Shown in pieces: positions 13,117 through 13,338 of a stretch of DNA of 13,338 nucleotides (within the stretch, counting starts at the first letter, position 1; every line of letters begins with the position of its first letter). The notes under the pieces are model-generated. The model was not told where the DNA came from, ran no database searches, and saw nothing but the letters and a program-made list of their open reading frames with translations. Location of the stretch: the NCBI GenBank assembly GCA_002449915.1, contig DJXY01000116.1, positions 1 through 13,338 on the forward strand, given 5' to 3'. A program made the translations under genes and the position numbers. This DNA is from Oribacterium sp. UBA6992. GTDB taxonomy: Bacteria; Bacillota; Clostridia; Lachnospirales; Lachnospiraceae.

Positions 13117-13338
13117 ATGCTGCTTGACAATATTCATGGTCCGGAGGATCTGAAAGGGCTCTCAGATAATGAGCTGCGAGAGCTCGCAGGAGAAATCCGG
13201 AACTTTATAATTCAAAAAACCTCTGAGCTTGGAGGACACCTGGCAAGCAATCTTGGAGTAGTTGAGCTCACGATCGGTCTCTTTCTTGCATTGGATCTGC
13301 CCAAGGATAAGATTGTGTGGGATGTCGGTCATCAGGCT
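13117..13338 (+). CDS. dxs: 1-deoxy-D-xylulose-5-phosphate synthase, N-terminal part (3' end outside window)
   Basis: The frame starts at ATG 13117, seven bases after the ispA stop codon, and runs off the right edge with 74 codons visible. DXS condenses pyruvate and glyceraldehyde 3-phosphate using thiamine diphosphate, the first step of the MEP isoprenoid pathway. The N-terminal signature is clear: LSDNELRELAGEIRNFI, then GGHLASNLGVVELTIGLF and DLPKDKIVWDVGHQA. His in GGH and His in DVGHQA match thiamine-diphosphate-site residues of the family. The usual TIALH reads TIGLF here. The start has only a weak ribosome site (AACAGG), so translation probably depends on read-through from ispA. Its position next to ispA places both isoprenoid genes in one operon. 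Confidence 0.96.
   Translation, partial: MLLDNIHGPEDLKGLSDNELRELAGEIRNFIIQKTSELGGHLASNLGVVELTIGLFLALDLPKDKIVWDVGHQA

Overview
The window looks like chromosomal core metabolism of a low-to-moderate GC Gram-positive anaerobe of the Clostridia, most likely a Lachnospiraceae member. Reasons: strong AGGAGG-type ribosome binding sites, the yqhY-nusB-xseA-xseB-ispA-dxs order known from Firmicutes, a ThiT thiamine transporter under a TPP riboswitch, and a stand-alone cyclodeaminase-family gene beside folD. I saw no mobile element, CRISPR array, rRNA, tRNA or prophage gene. The genus call is inference from gene content, not from a search.

Layout: (1) 1-4134, + strand, arginine biosynthesis: the 3' end of argH, then a 224-bp gap with a good promoter and ArgR-like operator elements, then argG, two small hairpins, argB and argD. 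(2) 4138-5352, - strand: coaBC, convergent with argD (3-bp gap) and divergent from coaX. The coaBC-coaX gap holds a promoter for each direction and three nested or adjacent inverted repeats. (3) 5545-7880, + strand: coaX-fchA-folD, tightly packed, so CoA synthesis and one-carbon folate metabolism share a transcript. (4) 7881-8194: an AT-rich gap with several hairpins and no gene. (5) 8195-8876, - strand: thiT with its TPP riboswitch and promoter. (6) 8966-9532: a ComEA-like membrane-anchored helix-hairpin-helix protein. (7) 9672 to the window end, + strand: yqhY-like Asp23 gene, nusB, xseA, xseB, ispA and the start of dxs, nearly all overlapping or within a few bases, a classic translationally coupled housekeeping operon.

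How the genes work together: ArgB and ArgD act early on the acetylated ornithine branch and ArgG/ArgH make arginine from citrulline; argC, argJ and argF are not in the window. CoaX phosphorylates pantothenate and CoaBC carries out the next two CoA steps. FchA and FolD interconvert one-carbon folates. IspA and Dxs belong to isoprenoid synthesis.

The most interesting observation is in region 3. FolD has Val and Met where the Lys and Gln needed for the cyclohydrolase half-reaction normally sit, while the gene overlapping it upstream encodes a family known to include genuine methenyl-THF cyclohydrolases. This suggests the usual bifunctional FolD has been split into a dehydrogenase (FolD) and a separate cyclohydrolase (FchA). 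Nothing else in the window looks like a new system; the remaining observations are mostly regulatory structure and small family deviations.
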